Source of the DNA: VXOI01 sp965261945
GTDB lineage: Bacteria > Chloroflexota > Dehalococcoidia > Lucifugimonadales > UBA3495
Reading direction: 5' to 3'
Length of the DNA: 64,000 nt
Assembly: GCA_965261945.1 (NCBI GenBank)
Contig: CBDHEF010000002.1
Coordinates: 2,046,001-2,110,000, forward strand
The translations under genes and the position numbers were made by a program. The stretch's first letter is position 1. Every line of letters begins with the position of its first letter. This document shows positions 33,815 through 51,218 of the stretch, one piece after another. Below the pieces are notes generated by a model that searched no databases, was not told the origin of the DNA, and saw only the letters and a list, made by a program, of their open reading frames with translations.

Positions 33815-34816
33815 TCAGGGCATACCGGCAAACGCCGGATGCGCCGCGCCCCGCAGTTCGTCCAGGCTGCCGATGCTGTTGGCAGCCATATATTCCCGCA
33901 GGCCGTCCAAGATGCGCCAAGGCGCCCCGAGGTTGATGAGATTGGCGCTGCCTATCTGCACGGCGCTGGCCCCGGCCAGGATGAATTCGATGGCGTGTTC
34001 GGCCTCGAAAATCCCGCCGACGCCGATGATCGGCACGTCCACCACCTGGGCCGTCTGGTAAACCAAGGCCAGAGACACCGGCCGCAGTCCCATGCCCGAA
34101 AGGCCGCCGAAGGTGTTGCCCAGCACCGGCCGCCGAGAGGCGAGGTCGATGCGCATGGCGGGCAGCGTGTTGCAGATAGTCAGGGCATCGGCCCCGCCGT
34201 CCACTGCCGCGCGGGCGATTTCCGTGATGTCCGGCACGTTGGGGGCCAGCTTGACCAGCACCGGCAGGTCGGTATTGACCTTGACCGCCGACACGGCGTC
34301 ATGGGTCAGAGCGGGGCTATGGCTGAACATCGCGCCGTTCTCTACGTTGGGGCAGCTCAGGTTGAGTTCCAGGGCGCAAATGCCTGTCGCCTCGCCGGTC
34401 ATGGCCGCCATTTCGCCGAACTCTCCGACGCTGTGAGCGGCGAAGCTGAACAGCACCGTGGCGTTCCACTGGCCCCATTGGGGCGTCCATTCACGGACTG
34501 CAACTTCGATGCCCGGGTTTATCAGCCCAATGGCGTTCAGGAACAGGTGGTCTCCTTCCTGCCAGGCTTCCCGGTATGACGGCGGGAACCAGCGTGGCTC
34601 CGGGTTGCCCTCGCTGGCCTGGCGGGTAACCGTCTTGGGGATGACCGCACCCAACTCGTGGAGCGGGTAGTTGCCGATGAGTCCGCGGCCGTACCCGTCG
34701 TAGCCCAGGGTCCCAGAGGCAATCATAACCGGGTTGGCCAGCCGGAGACCTCGTGGGTGGCGCGGGGCCAAGTCAACCTGCAGGCTGTCTTTGCCTGTGC
34801 CTTCTGAATTTGCCAT
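33815..34816 (-). CDS. pyrD: Dihydroorotate dehydrogenase (class 1B type)
   Basis: The product carries LANPVMIASGTLGYDGYG near the N-terminus, LFLNAIGLINPGIE, ELNLSCPNVENG with the catalytic cysteine of class 1 enzymes, VLVKLAPNVPDITEIARAAVDGGADALTICNT and IIGVGGIFEAEHAIEFILAGASAVQIGSANL for FMN binding. It oxidises dihydroorotate to orotate in pyrimidine synthesis. Use of Cys, not Ser, as the base supports class 1. No pyrK-like partner is adjacent. ATG 34816 is preferred over GTG 34831. Confidence 0.92.
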   Translation of the reverse strand: MANSEGTGKDSLQVDLAPRHPRGLRLANPVMIASGTLGYDGYGRGLIGNYPLHELGAVIPKTVTRQASEGNPEPRWFPPSYREAWQEGDHLFLNAIGLINPGIEVAVREWTPQWGQWNATVLFSFAAHSVGEFGEMAAMTGEATGICALELNLSCPNVENGAMFSHSPALTHDAVSAVKVNTDLPVLVKLAPNVPDITEIARAAVDGGADALTICNTLPAMRIDLASRRPVLGNTFGGLSGMGLRPVSLALVYQTAQVVDVPIIGVGGIFEAEHAIEFILAGASAVQIGSANLINLGAPWRILDGLREYMAANSIGSLDELRGAAHPAFAGMP

Positions 34817-34864
34817 GGGGTTGTCCCTCACCGTGTTTCACCACAGAGGCCGCAGGGATATGAA

Positions 34865-34883
34865 GGCCGACCGGCAGTCGGCC
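34865..34883. terminator. Hairpin between rpoC and pyrD
   Basis: GGCCGAC (34865-34871) and GTCGGCC (34877-34883) form a perfect 7-bp stem with a 5-nt loop. There is no T-run on the minus strand, so it may be an mRNA-stability hairpin and not a true terminator of rpoC. Confidence 0.4.
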
Positions 34884-34935
34884 CGTTTGGCGTTCCCTGC
34901 GGGATTCTCTGCGTTGACCGGGTTGCTGTGTGGTC

Positions 34936-40311
<5,376 letters not shown>

Positions 40312-40313
40312 TA

Positions 40314-44150
<3,837 letters not shown>

Positions 44151-44317
44151 TCCGTTTCTCCTTGCCTAAGAGTAGATGCTAACGGGTGAAATGCTAACGG
44201 GTGACAGGTAGTCTCATAGCGCGGGTGAAACCCAGTTTGAAGACAAGCGGGTATAGGGGCGTGGTACGGGGCTGCTTGAGTGAAGGCATTATTCGAGGCA
44301 TAAGCCAGTAACCCACA

Positions 44318-44345
44318 ATTATACCCCCCGCAGCGAATCTGTCAA
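44318..44345 (-). promoter_or_regulatory. Consensus sigma-70 promoter for rpoBC
   Basis: On the minus strand TTGACA (44345-44340), a 16-nt spacer and TATAAT (44323-44318) are exact consensus boxes. A transcript would start near 44311, with a leader of about 160 nt before rpoB and AAGGAG near its end. Two copies of ATGCTAACGGGTGA lie in that leader (44175-44204, plus-strand reading). The rest of the 316-nt gap holds no gene. Confidence 0.75.
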
Positions 44346-44466
44346 CGTCCGGTCACGACCGCTTTGTTGAATTTCCACCTTTTCGCTCCCATAGTCAGGG
44401 GTTGTACGCAATCTTCCCCTGGCGCAGAATCCAGTTGCCTACCTCACATAATATGGAAGTGCGCCA

Positions 44467-44928
44467 ATGAACCTGCTGTACGAATCCGGCTCAGCGCGGA
44501 TGCGTCTCGTAACAAAGCTGGCTCCGGTCGCTCTGTTGGCTCTGCTGTTGGCCCTGGCCTCTTGCGTGGAGTTCAGTTCGTCCGAATGCCCGGCGGGACT
44601 GGAGCCAGCCACCGGGTACCGGCTTTTCTTCGGGCTGTCCGACATCAGCGGAAAGGTGATTCCCGAAGAGGAATGGCAGGGCTTTCTGGACAGCGTCATT
44701 ACGCCGAGATTCCCCGACGGCCTGACCATCCTCGACGCTTATGGTCAGTGGCTGCCCCCCTCCGGCGACCTGCACCGGGAAACGACCAGGGTTTTGCTCG
44801 TTGGTGTGGCCGACAGCGATGAGAGGGATACCTGGAGACTGCTGGGCGAAATCACGGCGGAGTGGAACCGGCGGTTCGACGGGGTGGTATACCACCTGGT
44901 GCAGGAAGCCTGCGCGGGTATTCCGTAG
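44467..44928 (+). CDS. DUF3574 lipoprotein
   Basis: The signal peptide ends LLALLLALASC (Cys33). The mature part, ECPAGLEPATGYRLFFGLSDISGKVIPEEEWQGFLDSVITPRFPDGLTILDAYGQW...RVLLVGVADSDE, matches the DUF3574 pattern. Function is unknown; it is probably anchored at the membrane surface. GGAAG lies 7 nt before ATG 44467. It is divergent from rpoB, with about 300 nt between. Confidence 0.85.
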   Translation: MNLLYESGSARMRLVTKLAPVALLALLLALASCVEFSSSECPAGLEPATGYRLFFGLSDISGKVIPEEEWQGFLDSVITPRFPDGLTILDAYGQWLPPSGDLHRETTRVLLVGVADSDERDTWRLLGEITAEWNRRFDGVVYHLVQEACAGIP

Positions 44929-44993
44929 AGGCCGGCCGCTTTCCCCCGCCCCATGGGGAGATGGTCAGGGAATGGAGGATCGCTTCACCCCAA

Positions 44994-45010
44994 CCCTCTC
45001 CCGGAGGGAG
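44994..45010. repeat. CCCTCTCCC-GGA-GGGAG hairpin, degenerate relative of 22861-22881
   Basis: CTCCC and GGGAG pair around GGA, preceded by CACCCCAA as in the copy at 22850. It is intergenic, after the DUF3574 gene. Confidence 0.5.
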
Positions 45011-45168
45011 AAGGAACTAACTATTAATATAATAGGCGCTTCTAACTTGGTGCTGCCGCTTCGCAGCCTGCCCCTACGGGTTCAGCAGGTTTGGGCTATA
45101 ATCCCCGCTTACGCTTAACCCGAATCCACCGATAGTGGGCGTCAGGTTGGCGAACTGAAGCGGCAAGA

Positions 45169-45234
45169 GGGTGCTCCTCTGAATCTGGGATAATGGTTTT
45201 GCAATAAAAAACCGACCCCAGAAAAGGAGCACCC
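45169..45234 (+). promoter_or_regulatory. Transposase leader hairpin able to mask the ribosome binding site
   Basis: GGGTGCTCCT (45169-45178) is the perfect complement of AGGAGCACCC (45225-45234), which contains the transposase ribosome site AGGAG. An inner stem CTGGG (45185-45189) pairs with CCCAG (45217-45221). A -10-like GATAAT (45189-45194) lies between the arms, so a transcript from the element's own promoter lacks the left arm, while read-through RNA contains both. The mirror copy is at 24825-24890. Confidence 0.6.
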
Positions 45235-45236
45235 AA

Positions 45237-46565
45237 TTGATGCTACCACGCAACCACCCCGACCGTATTCGCATCGTCTTTGACGACCACCGTCTGGTGG
45301 CCAATGCCGGCCTGCTCCTGCCGGCCACTCTCGCCCAACACCTGGGCCTGCGTGAACTCGTTGACAGTCACCTCGACCTCGGGGATGCGCCGGGGCGGGC
45401 GAACGCGGGAGACAAGCTTCTGACGCTGGTGGCCTCGGCGCTGGCGGGCGGCGACTGCATTGACGACGCCGATGCGCTGCGTGCGGGGCGGACCTCCTCG
45501 GTGCTGGGGTGCATGGTCAAAGCGCCATCCACCTTGGGCACTTTCCTGCGCAGCTTCCGCTGGGGCCACGTCCGTCAGCTGGACCGGGTGAGCCGGGAGC
45601 TGCTGGCCCGAGCCTGGGCCGCTGGGGCGGGACCCGGCGACGCGCCGTTCACCATCGACCTGGACTCCACCATCTGCGAGACTTACGGACTGGCCAAGGA
45701 GGGGGCGCGACACCACGGCTATACCGGCAAGCGGGGCTATCATCCGTTGCTGGCCGTGGCCGCCGGCACCGGGGACGTGTTGATGTCCCGGCTGCGCGAG
45801 GGCCGGGCCAACACTGTTCGGGGCGCCGCTCACTTCCTGCGCGAGACCGTGGGACGGGTGCGCTACGCCGGCGCCAGGGGCCAACTCACGGTGCGGGCCG
45901 ACAGCGGCTTTTATGCCCACGCCATCGTCGCCGTCTGCCGCAAGATGGATGTCCGTTACTCCATCACCATCCGTCAGCACAAAAGCCTGCGCCATCTCAT
46001 CGAGGCCATACCCGAGACGGATTGGACGCCCATCCCATACTGGATGGACGGCGCCGCCGATGTGGCCGAGACCACCTACACTCCCTTTGAGAGTGAGGCC
46101 GGCGCCGCGCCGGTGCGGCTCATCGTCCGGCGGGTGAAGCCCACGCCCGGTTCCCAGCTGGCCCTATTCGCCAGCTACAGCTATCACGGCTTCATCACCG
46201 ACCGGGACGGGGAGACGCTCGAACTGGAGGCTGACCATCGCCGCCACGCCGAGATCGAGAATGCGATACGCGACCTCAAGTACGGCGTCGGGCTGAACCA
46301 CCTGCCGTCCGGCCGATTCGCTGCCAACGGCGCTTGGCTGGCGGTCCAGGCGATTGCTCACAACCTGGCGCGCTGGACGGCGCGCATCGGTCTGGGCGAG
46401 CAGGTGGTGACCACCAAGACTCTGCGGCGGCGATTCTTCTCCCTCGCCGGTCGGCTCACCCGCTCGGCGCGCCGCCTGACCCTGCATTTGCCTCGGCGCT
46501 GGCCTTGGGAGGCCCAGTTCACTGGCGCCCTGACCCGATTGCGCACCCTGCCGCTTCCCTCCTGA
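45237..46565 (+). CDS. IS1380 family transposase (copy 2)
   Basis: The protein is identical to that encoded at 23494-24822, with the same DDE residues (IDLDST, RADSGF, AEIENAI). The start is TTG 45237 or ATG 45240. There are no stops or frameshifts. Identity of the two copies, including non-coding ends where compared, indicates recent duplication in this genome. Confidence 0.95.
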   Translation: MMLPRNHPDRIRIVFDDHRLVANAGLLLPATLAQHLGLRELVDSHLDLGDAPGRANAGDKLLTLVASALAGGDCIDDADALRAGRTSSVLGCMVKAPSTLGTFLRSFRWGHVRQLDRVSRELLARAWAAGAGPGDAPFTIDLDSTICETYGLAKEGARHHGYTGKRGYHPLLAVAAGTGDVLMSRLREGRANTVRGAAHFLRETVGRVRYAGARGQLTVRADSGFYAHAIVAVCRKMDVRYSITIRQHKSLRHLIEAIPETDWTPIPYWMDGAADVAETTYTPFESEAGAAPVRLIVRRVKPTPGSQLALFASYSYHGFITDRDGETLELEADHRRHAEIENAIRDLKYGVGLNHLPSGRFAANGAWLAVQAIAHNLARWTARIGLGEQVVTTKTLRRRFFSLAGRLTRSARRLTLHLPRRWPWEAQFTGALTRLRTLPLPS

Positions 46566-46851
46566 CCGTGGCGCCGGCAACCGGCCCACCATCCTCGCCC
46601 TCATCCACCAGCCAGTCGAAGATCTCTCCCACTCGCGCCGCACGAATCGGCCAGCGAGAGTTCCTTGCTGCCTTCGGCCACCTCATGAGCGGCTCCTCTC
46701 ACCGCCAACAGACCTGCTACTGGCTCCGCCCGCCCCATATCCGCCGGGACGGTCTCCTCTCCATCCCTGTGATGTCCTGTTCCAGCGCCCTCCCCACTCC
46801 GTTCGGTGGATTCGGGCTTAATCTCCAGCATAGACCAAAAGGCCCGCGCGC

Positions 46852-48279
46852 ATGAAAACTGCCTCAAGATATTCCTTCCGCCTCAGCAACCTGGTTATCG
46901 CCGGGCGACCCGTGCATTACGCCTGGGTCATTGTCGGCGTGGCTGCGGTGATGCGGCTGTTCAGCTCATCGTTCCGGTCATCGTCCAGCATCCTGATTCC
47001 CCGGCTGGTGGAGTCCTTTGGCTGGAGTTACGGCGCGGTGGGGTTCGGGTTCGCGCTGCAATGGGTGGTTTCGGGGATGCTGGGGCCCTCCGCCGGGTGG
47101 TTGGGCGACCGCTATGGCGCCCGCGTTGCCATGACCATCGGGGCGGTGCTGTTCATCGCCGGGATGGTGCTGACCGGCTTCATGACCAGTCTGTGGCAGT
47201 TCTACCTTTTCTTCGGAATCATCCTCAGCGCCTCAATGGGCATCTTTCAGGTGCCGCTGACCACGTCGGTGACCATGTGGTTCAAGCGTCATTTGGGCAC
47301 GGGAATGGGACTTTTGCAGTCGGCGCAGGGCGTTGGCCCCCTGGTAGCCGTGCCCATCATGCTGCTGGTTATCGCCCTGTTCGACAGCCGCCCCGACGTA
47401 TTGGACTGGCTGCCGGGCTTTACCCACGCGCTGTTCGGCGGCGAGCTGGACGGACTCCGGGCCGCCTTCTGGGTCCCCGGCATCGTCGGCGGAGTGGCAA
47501 TCCTGGCGCTGGTCCGGTTCTTCTACGACGAGCCGGCGCAGATTGGCATGAAGCCACTGGGGGCTTCGGAAGATGAACCCGTCCGGCGGGTTCAGGTGGG
47601 AGAAATCGCCAAGATACGCACCCGCGTATTCTTCAAGCAGGCCCAGCGTACCCTGGCCTTCTGGAACCTCATCGGCATCCACTTCTGGGGCTGCGCGGGA
47701 CACGCCATCGTACTGGTATACCTGGTGGCCATTGCGGAGGCCGAGGGCGTGTCCCAGGGGCTGGCGGCTGGCGCCTTTGTTACCATGTCCGTAACCAGCA
47801 CGGTCACCCGCTTTGCTGTGCCGGTGATGGCCGACCGGGTGGGCAGCAAGGGCGTGATGGCCGTCTGCTTCGCGTTGCAAACCCTGCCCATCGTGCTGCT
47901 GTTCTTTGCCGTGGCGCCGTGGCACTTCTTCCTTTTCGCCGTGCTGTTCGGAATCGGCTTCGGCGGCGAAATGAGCGCCTTCCCCATAATCAACCGGCAG
48001 TATTACGGTGGCGCTCCGATAGGAACGACCTACGGTTGGCAGATGATGGGAGCAGGGATAGGGATGGCCACCGGGGCGCTGACCGGCGGGTGGCTCCGCG
48101 ACTGGACCGGCGGCTTCGACGCCACGATGGGCCTGTCGCTGGCTCTGAGCCTGACGGGAGTGTTCTCCATAGGGCTGCTACCCACCACGCGACACCACCA
48201 ACTCCCCGAATGGGAGGACGACCTGCCGCCGGAGGCGCAAACGCAGCCCGCGCCGACTCAACCCGCGCCGGGGGACTAG
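46852..48279 (+). CDS. MFS transporter
   Basis: The 475-residue product has twelve likely membrane helices starting with HYAWVIVGVAAVMRLF, and motif A GWLGDRYGARVAM after helix 2, characteristic of the major facilitator superfamily. It resembles the oxalate/formate-antiporter-like or monocarboxylate-like MFS branch by its overall pattern (PLTTSVTMWFKRHLGTGMGLLQSAQGVGPLVAVP), but the substrate cannot be named. An IS1380 copy lies directly upstream and a MITE overlaps its stop codon, so both edges are mobile-element junctions. Confidence 0.9.
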   Translation: MKTASRYSFRLSNLVIAGRPVHYAWVIVGVAAVMRLFSSSFRSSSSILIPRLVESFGWSYGAVGFGFALQWVVSGMLGPSAGWLGDRYGARVAMTIGAVLFIAGMVLTGFMTSLWQFYLFFGIILSASMGIFQVPLTTSVTMWFKRHLGTGMGLLQSAQGVGPLVAVPIMLLVIALFDSRPDVLDWLPGFTHALFGGELDGLRAAFWVPGIVGGVAILALVRFFYDEPAQIGMKPLGASEDEPVRRVQVGEIAKIRTRVFFKQAQRTLAFWNLIGIHFWGCAGHAIVLVYLVAIAEAEGVSQGLAAGAFVTMSVTSTVTRFAVPVMADRVGSKGVMAVCFALQTLPIVLLFFAVAPWHFFLFAVLFGIGFGGEMSAFPIINRQYYGGAPIGTTYGWQMMGAGIGMATGALTGGWLRDWTGGFDATMGLSLALSLTGVFSIGLLPTTRHHQLPEWEDDLPPEAQTQPAPTQPAPGD

Positions 48280-48430
48280 TATTACAACGACGGTTCGTAA
48301 CAAAGGGCCTTGAACACCTCTTCATGATTCATGACGACCTGACCGCGCGTTTGACAGCTTTGTGGTCTTGCCTTCCGCGAAGCAATTTCCGGCCCCAGAA
48401 TGACCAAATTGAGGAACCGTCGTTGTAATA
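48280..48430. mobile_element. MITE copy 2, 151 bp, with CTAG target duplication
   Basis: The ends are inverted repeats TATTACAACGACGGTTC (48280-48296) and complement (48414-48430). CTAG lies on both sides (48276-48279, 48431-48434), so the palindrome extends to 21 bp when the duplication is counted. The MFS stop codon TAG (48277-48279) is part of the left CTAG. It is better preserved than the copy at 1016-1160. No coding capacity; mobilisation must come from a transposase elsewhere, probably IS5-like. Confidence 0.85.
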
Positions 48431-48474
48431 CTAGGGGGGTGCTGTGGGCCAATTTGCCGGGAGGGCCTGTGCTA

Positions 48475-49437
48475 TTATGGGAAGTAGTGGATAGAGGATT
48501 CTCTAATCACGGAACCATCAGGGAACATATCCGACTGGCGGGCCGATTCCGTGTCGCTTTCTCCAGCGATTCGAGTTATCGGAGTTTCAGACATTGGCGG
48601 AGAGAAGTTGGTTATGAGAATCTCCTGATTTATCGTGCGGTAGCGACCGGCTTCCCGCTCTGACTTGCCGGTGCGCATACCGGAGGATGACTGAATAGGA
48701 GTTACTGCGTATCCATCGAACAACTCCCTTATTTCCGGGGTGTCGTAAGAGGATAGGATCCAGAAGCCCCGCATCCGTCCGAGTCGCTCGGCAATGGAGC
48801 GATGGTCGTCCTCGCCGCGCATATTGAATTTGTAGTTTGCGCCGTTGCCCAAGTAAGGGGGATCCAAGTACATCACGGTAGTCGGACTGTCGTATTTTTG
48901 TACGCAGCCCTGCCAGTCCATATTTTCTATAAGAACCGTCTGGAGCCGGCGATGTATGGGAGTTATCCGCTCTCGGAGGGTTTTCAGAGCGCCCACTAGC
49001 CGGTTTCCGTGTCCGCCGTCGCGGATGCTGGTTTGGAATCGCGGATAGCGGGCTTCGCCGCCCCATCCCGCCATTATGAGGTAATAGAACCTGTGCGCCC
49101 GCTGAACATCGGTGAGGGTTTGAGGGTCTAGGTTAGCCAATCGGTTGAACTCGGCGCGGGAGGCCAGTTCCCACTCGAAGGACGCGATTAGCTCTTCCGG
49201 CTTTTCCCTGACTACGCGAAAGAACGTGATTAACTCATCGTCAATGTCGTTGATTATCTCAACGTCGCTCTTGAGCTTGCCAAAAAGTACCCAAGCGGCT
49301 CCGGCAAACGGTTCAACGTAGCAGGAATGCGGGGGAATCATAGGGATAATGAATTTTCGCAAGCGGGATTTCCCCCCAACCCATTTGAACGGGCTGTTCA
49401 GCATACGGCCCTGCGTGTTGGTGTTTTTAGAACCCAT
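48475..49437 (-). CDS. DNA adenine methylase, D12 class (N6-adenine)
   Basis: The product has FKWVGGKSRLRKFIIPMIP (SAM motif I FxGxK), YVEPFAGAAWVLFGK, the NDIDDELITFFRVVRE segment and the catalytic MYLDPPYLGNGANYKF (DPPY). These are the Dam/DpnM-type landmarks. It is divergent from an HTH-restriction enzyme fusion 32 nt away, so it is probably the protecting half of a type II restriction system. ATG 49437 or ATG in MLNSPFKW is the likely start. Confidence 0.92.
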   Translation of the reverse strand: MGSKNTNTQGRMLNSPFKWVGGKSRLRKFIIPMIPPHSCYVEPFAGAAWVLFGKLKSDVEIINDIDDELITFFRVVREKPEELIASFEWELASRAEFNRLANLDPQTLTDVQRAHRFYYLIMAGWGGEARYPRFQTSIRDGGHGNRLVGALKTLRERITPIHRRLQTVLIENMDWQGCVQKYDSPTTVMYLDPPYLGNGANYKFNMRGEDDHRSIAERLGRMRGFWILSSYDTPEIRELFDGYAVTPIQSSSGMRTGKSEREAGRYRTINQEILITNFSPPMSETPITRIAGESDTESARQSDMFPDGSVIRESSIHYFP

Positions 49438-49469
49438 ATCCAAAAATCCAGCGGCTATTCAGACTCATT

Positions 49470-50594
49470 ATGTCTCAGTTGGAGACATTCTACCAAGACT
49501 TGCAGGTCGCGTCAAGGGTGAATTCTAAGGAGATGCGAAGGTTCGGCGAAAAGCTCAGGAATCTCCGGCACCGCCGCAGCATGACCCTGATGGGCTTGGC
49601 GGAAAATCTGGGGTACAAGACCCACGGGTACATCAGTGAAATCGAAGCCGGAAAGAAGATCCCTTCGGTAGCGTTCCTGCTCGCCGCGGCTGACTTGTTC
49701 GGAGTATCCGTTGACGATTTGGTCAATGACGAGGCAGAGGTTAGTTTGCCGCAGGAAACGTCAGGTGAAGCAGCGCCACTACCCGGTATCCCGTTTGCCG
49801 AGCGTCCCCCTTCCGAAGAAGATATCGAACGGCTAAGGCTGATTCTCAGCACATACCAGGACGGCACGGGAATGCTGGCAAGCGGCGGCAGCGCGACTCT
49901 GCCAGGATGGCGGGATTTCGAGAAGTCGGTGGCCTTGGCCTTTGACGGTGTCGCGTCTGAAAGCAAAGACATTTTCGATGTTCGCTTGGCCGACCCTCAA
50001 AGAGTAGGAGTATTCTTTGGGATTTCCTGCAAGATGCGAAGAGAGCTCCGCAAGCTCGACCGTGATGGGCGTGTGACAATTGAGTTGTCAAATTCTGCTG
50101 GCAAGTTTTGGGATTACTTGAACACCAAGAACATTGACCAGTCCAATTATAGGTCTCACTCGTCTGATGTTGGCAAGGCTTTAGTCGAGCTAGTATCCCA
50201 ATGGCATCAGGACGCCAGCTTGGAAGATGGCGGCAATGTTGATTTATCGAAAAGCTGTTATTTAACGCTTTCTTGGAACAATGCCGGTTGGTATCAACTG
50301 AATCAGTTTCCCATAACCCTCCCTGAACCCGACAGCTTGGAATGGGGATTCCCTACATTCACCACAAAAGAAGGTGAACCACGTATTGCTCGCCATCTCA
50401 GGGGAACCGACTCAAAAGGAACCATATTTGAGTGGTATGGCGAATCGGGCGGGCAACTGAAATACTACCCCTTAGTCGAAAATGCCCTTTGGGAATCTGG
50501 CAGATTCAGGCTGGAGCCTATCCCTGTCGGGCAGGAACACGGCGTACTTCATAAAGCAAGAACCTATTTCCCAAACCAGTGGCAGAACCTGTGA
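49470..50594 (+). CDS. XRE-type HTH fused to a predicted type II restriction endonuclease
   Basis: Residues of about 22-88 form an XRE/C-protein-like helix-turn-helix (FGEKLRNLRHRRSMTLMGLAENLGYKTHGYISEIEAGKKIPSVAFLLAAADLFGVSVDDL). After a linker, residues of about 145-374 contain DFEKSVALAFDG...DIFDVRL...GISCKMRREL, which fits a PD-(D/E)xK site with D-V-R-L and S-C-K. The enzyme would cut unmodified DNA while its own HTH regulates the divergent pair. No ribosome site is seen before ATG 49470, as in many leaderless C-protein genes. Specificity is unknown. Confidence 0.7.
   Translation: MSQLETFYQDLQVASRVNSKEMRRFGEKLRNLRHRRSMTLMGLAENLGYKTHGYISEIEAGKKIPSVAFLLAAADLFGVSVDDLVNDEAEVSLPQETSGEAAPLPGIPFAERPPSEEDIERLRLILSTYQDGTGMLASGGSATLPGWRDFEKSVALAFDGVASESKDIFDVRLADPQRVGVFFGISCKMRRELRKLDRDGRVTIELSNSAGKFWDYLNTKNIDQSNYRSHSSDVGKALVELVSQWHQDASLEDGGNVDLSKSCYLTLSWNNAGWYQLNQFPITLPEPDSLEWGFPTFTTKEGEPRIARHLRGTDSKGTIFEWYGESGGQLKYYPLVENALWESGRFRLEPIPVGQEHGVLHKARTYFPNQWQNL
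49471..49487. promoter_or_regulatory. Operator candidate TGTCTC-N5-GAGACA at the start of the HTH-nuclease gene
   Basis: The 6-bp arms (49471-49476 and 49482-49487) overlap the first codons, and a GACT half-site lies just upstream at 49462-49465. The placement fits autoregulation by the N-terminal HTH of the encoded protein. Confidence 0.4.
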
Positions 50595-50777
50595 GCGAAG
50601 CCAACCCTGCCTAACCCGGCCACTGGTAATTTCGTAAGGAACGAGCTGGGGCTGGCACCCCCCGCCCGCCTGTCGTCTCTGGAGGAAGCGAATTGCAACG
50701 GCATTGGAGTGCCTGTTACCATACCGCCACACTTAACTTCAGCTATAGCTCTGTCTGACTGCTGAGTGCCTGTATCT

Positions 50778-51218
50778 ATGGTAAACGGAAAGCGCCAAGG
50801 AAATAATCCCAAACGGCGCATAGCTCTGCCGGAACAGATAGCTTCCGAAGACCAGGCTCGTTTATCCACCGCCCGTTATGTCGGTAGCGCGATTCACAAG
50901 AGCAACCCCGCCAATTACGGTTTCAACCCACCCGTAAGTCCACGCCATCACAAATCGCTTTGTGATGACATAAGGGTAATAAGGAAAGAAGAGGCTATGG
51001 AGCTGTTTCAGGCCGGAATCGCCCGAGGTATGGTGAGCATCCACCTAATTAACGGCTTGCCGAAATACGTCTGGGCGGTTGACTCGCATGGCGAAGCCTA
51101 CGAGGCGGTACTCTCGAAAGGAACCAGCGATTATCACGGATACCGGCTGGAGGATACGCGCGACAAGCGGATGAGAGCGCAAGTTATCGAAGAATGGAGC
51201 TTGAGGAATCCTTCATGA
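50778..51218 (+). CDS. Hypothetical protein paired with an ImmA/IrrE-like gene
   Basis: The 146-residue product has a basic N-terminus, then ARYVGSAIHKSNPANYGFNPPVSPRHHKSLCDD..., AMELFQAGIARGMVSIHLINGLPKYVWAVDSHGEAYEAVL and a tail YHGYRLEDTRDKRMRAQVIEEW. I do not recognise the family. It overlaps the following gene by ATGA, so they are co-translated, and it follows the restriction genes in an A/T-richer stretch. A role with the next gene in defence or stress is inferred from position only. Confidence 0.7.
   Translation: MVNGKRQGNNPKRRIALPEQIASEDQARLSTARYVGSAIHKSNPANYGFNPPVSPRHHKSLCDDIRVIRKEEAMELFQAGIARGMVSIHLINGLPKYVWAVDSHGEAYEAVLSKGTSDYHGYRLEDTRDKRMRAQVIEEWSLRNPS

Larger units (their letters stand above)
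45119..46816 (+). mobile_element. IS1380-family insertion sequence, copy 2 (1698 bp)
   Basis: The same 14-bp inverted ends as copy 1 lie at 45119-45132 and 46803-46816, flanked by CTTAA (45114-45118, 46817-46821). Read along the element, both copies duplicated CTTAA, so the insertion site is sequence-selective. It sits 35 nt upstream of the MFS gene start, separating it from a TATAAT box at 45097-45102. Confidence 0.95.

Noticed and set aside
46334..46855. Open frame running through the right end of IS copy 2 into the MFS leader
   Set aside because: It is a shadow of the transposase 3' end; the same frame exists in copy 1 and has no domain.
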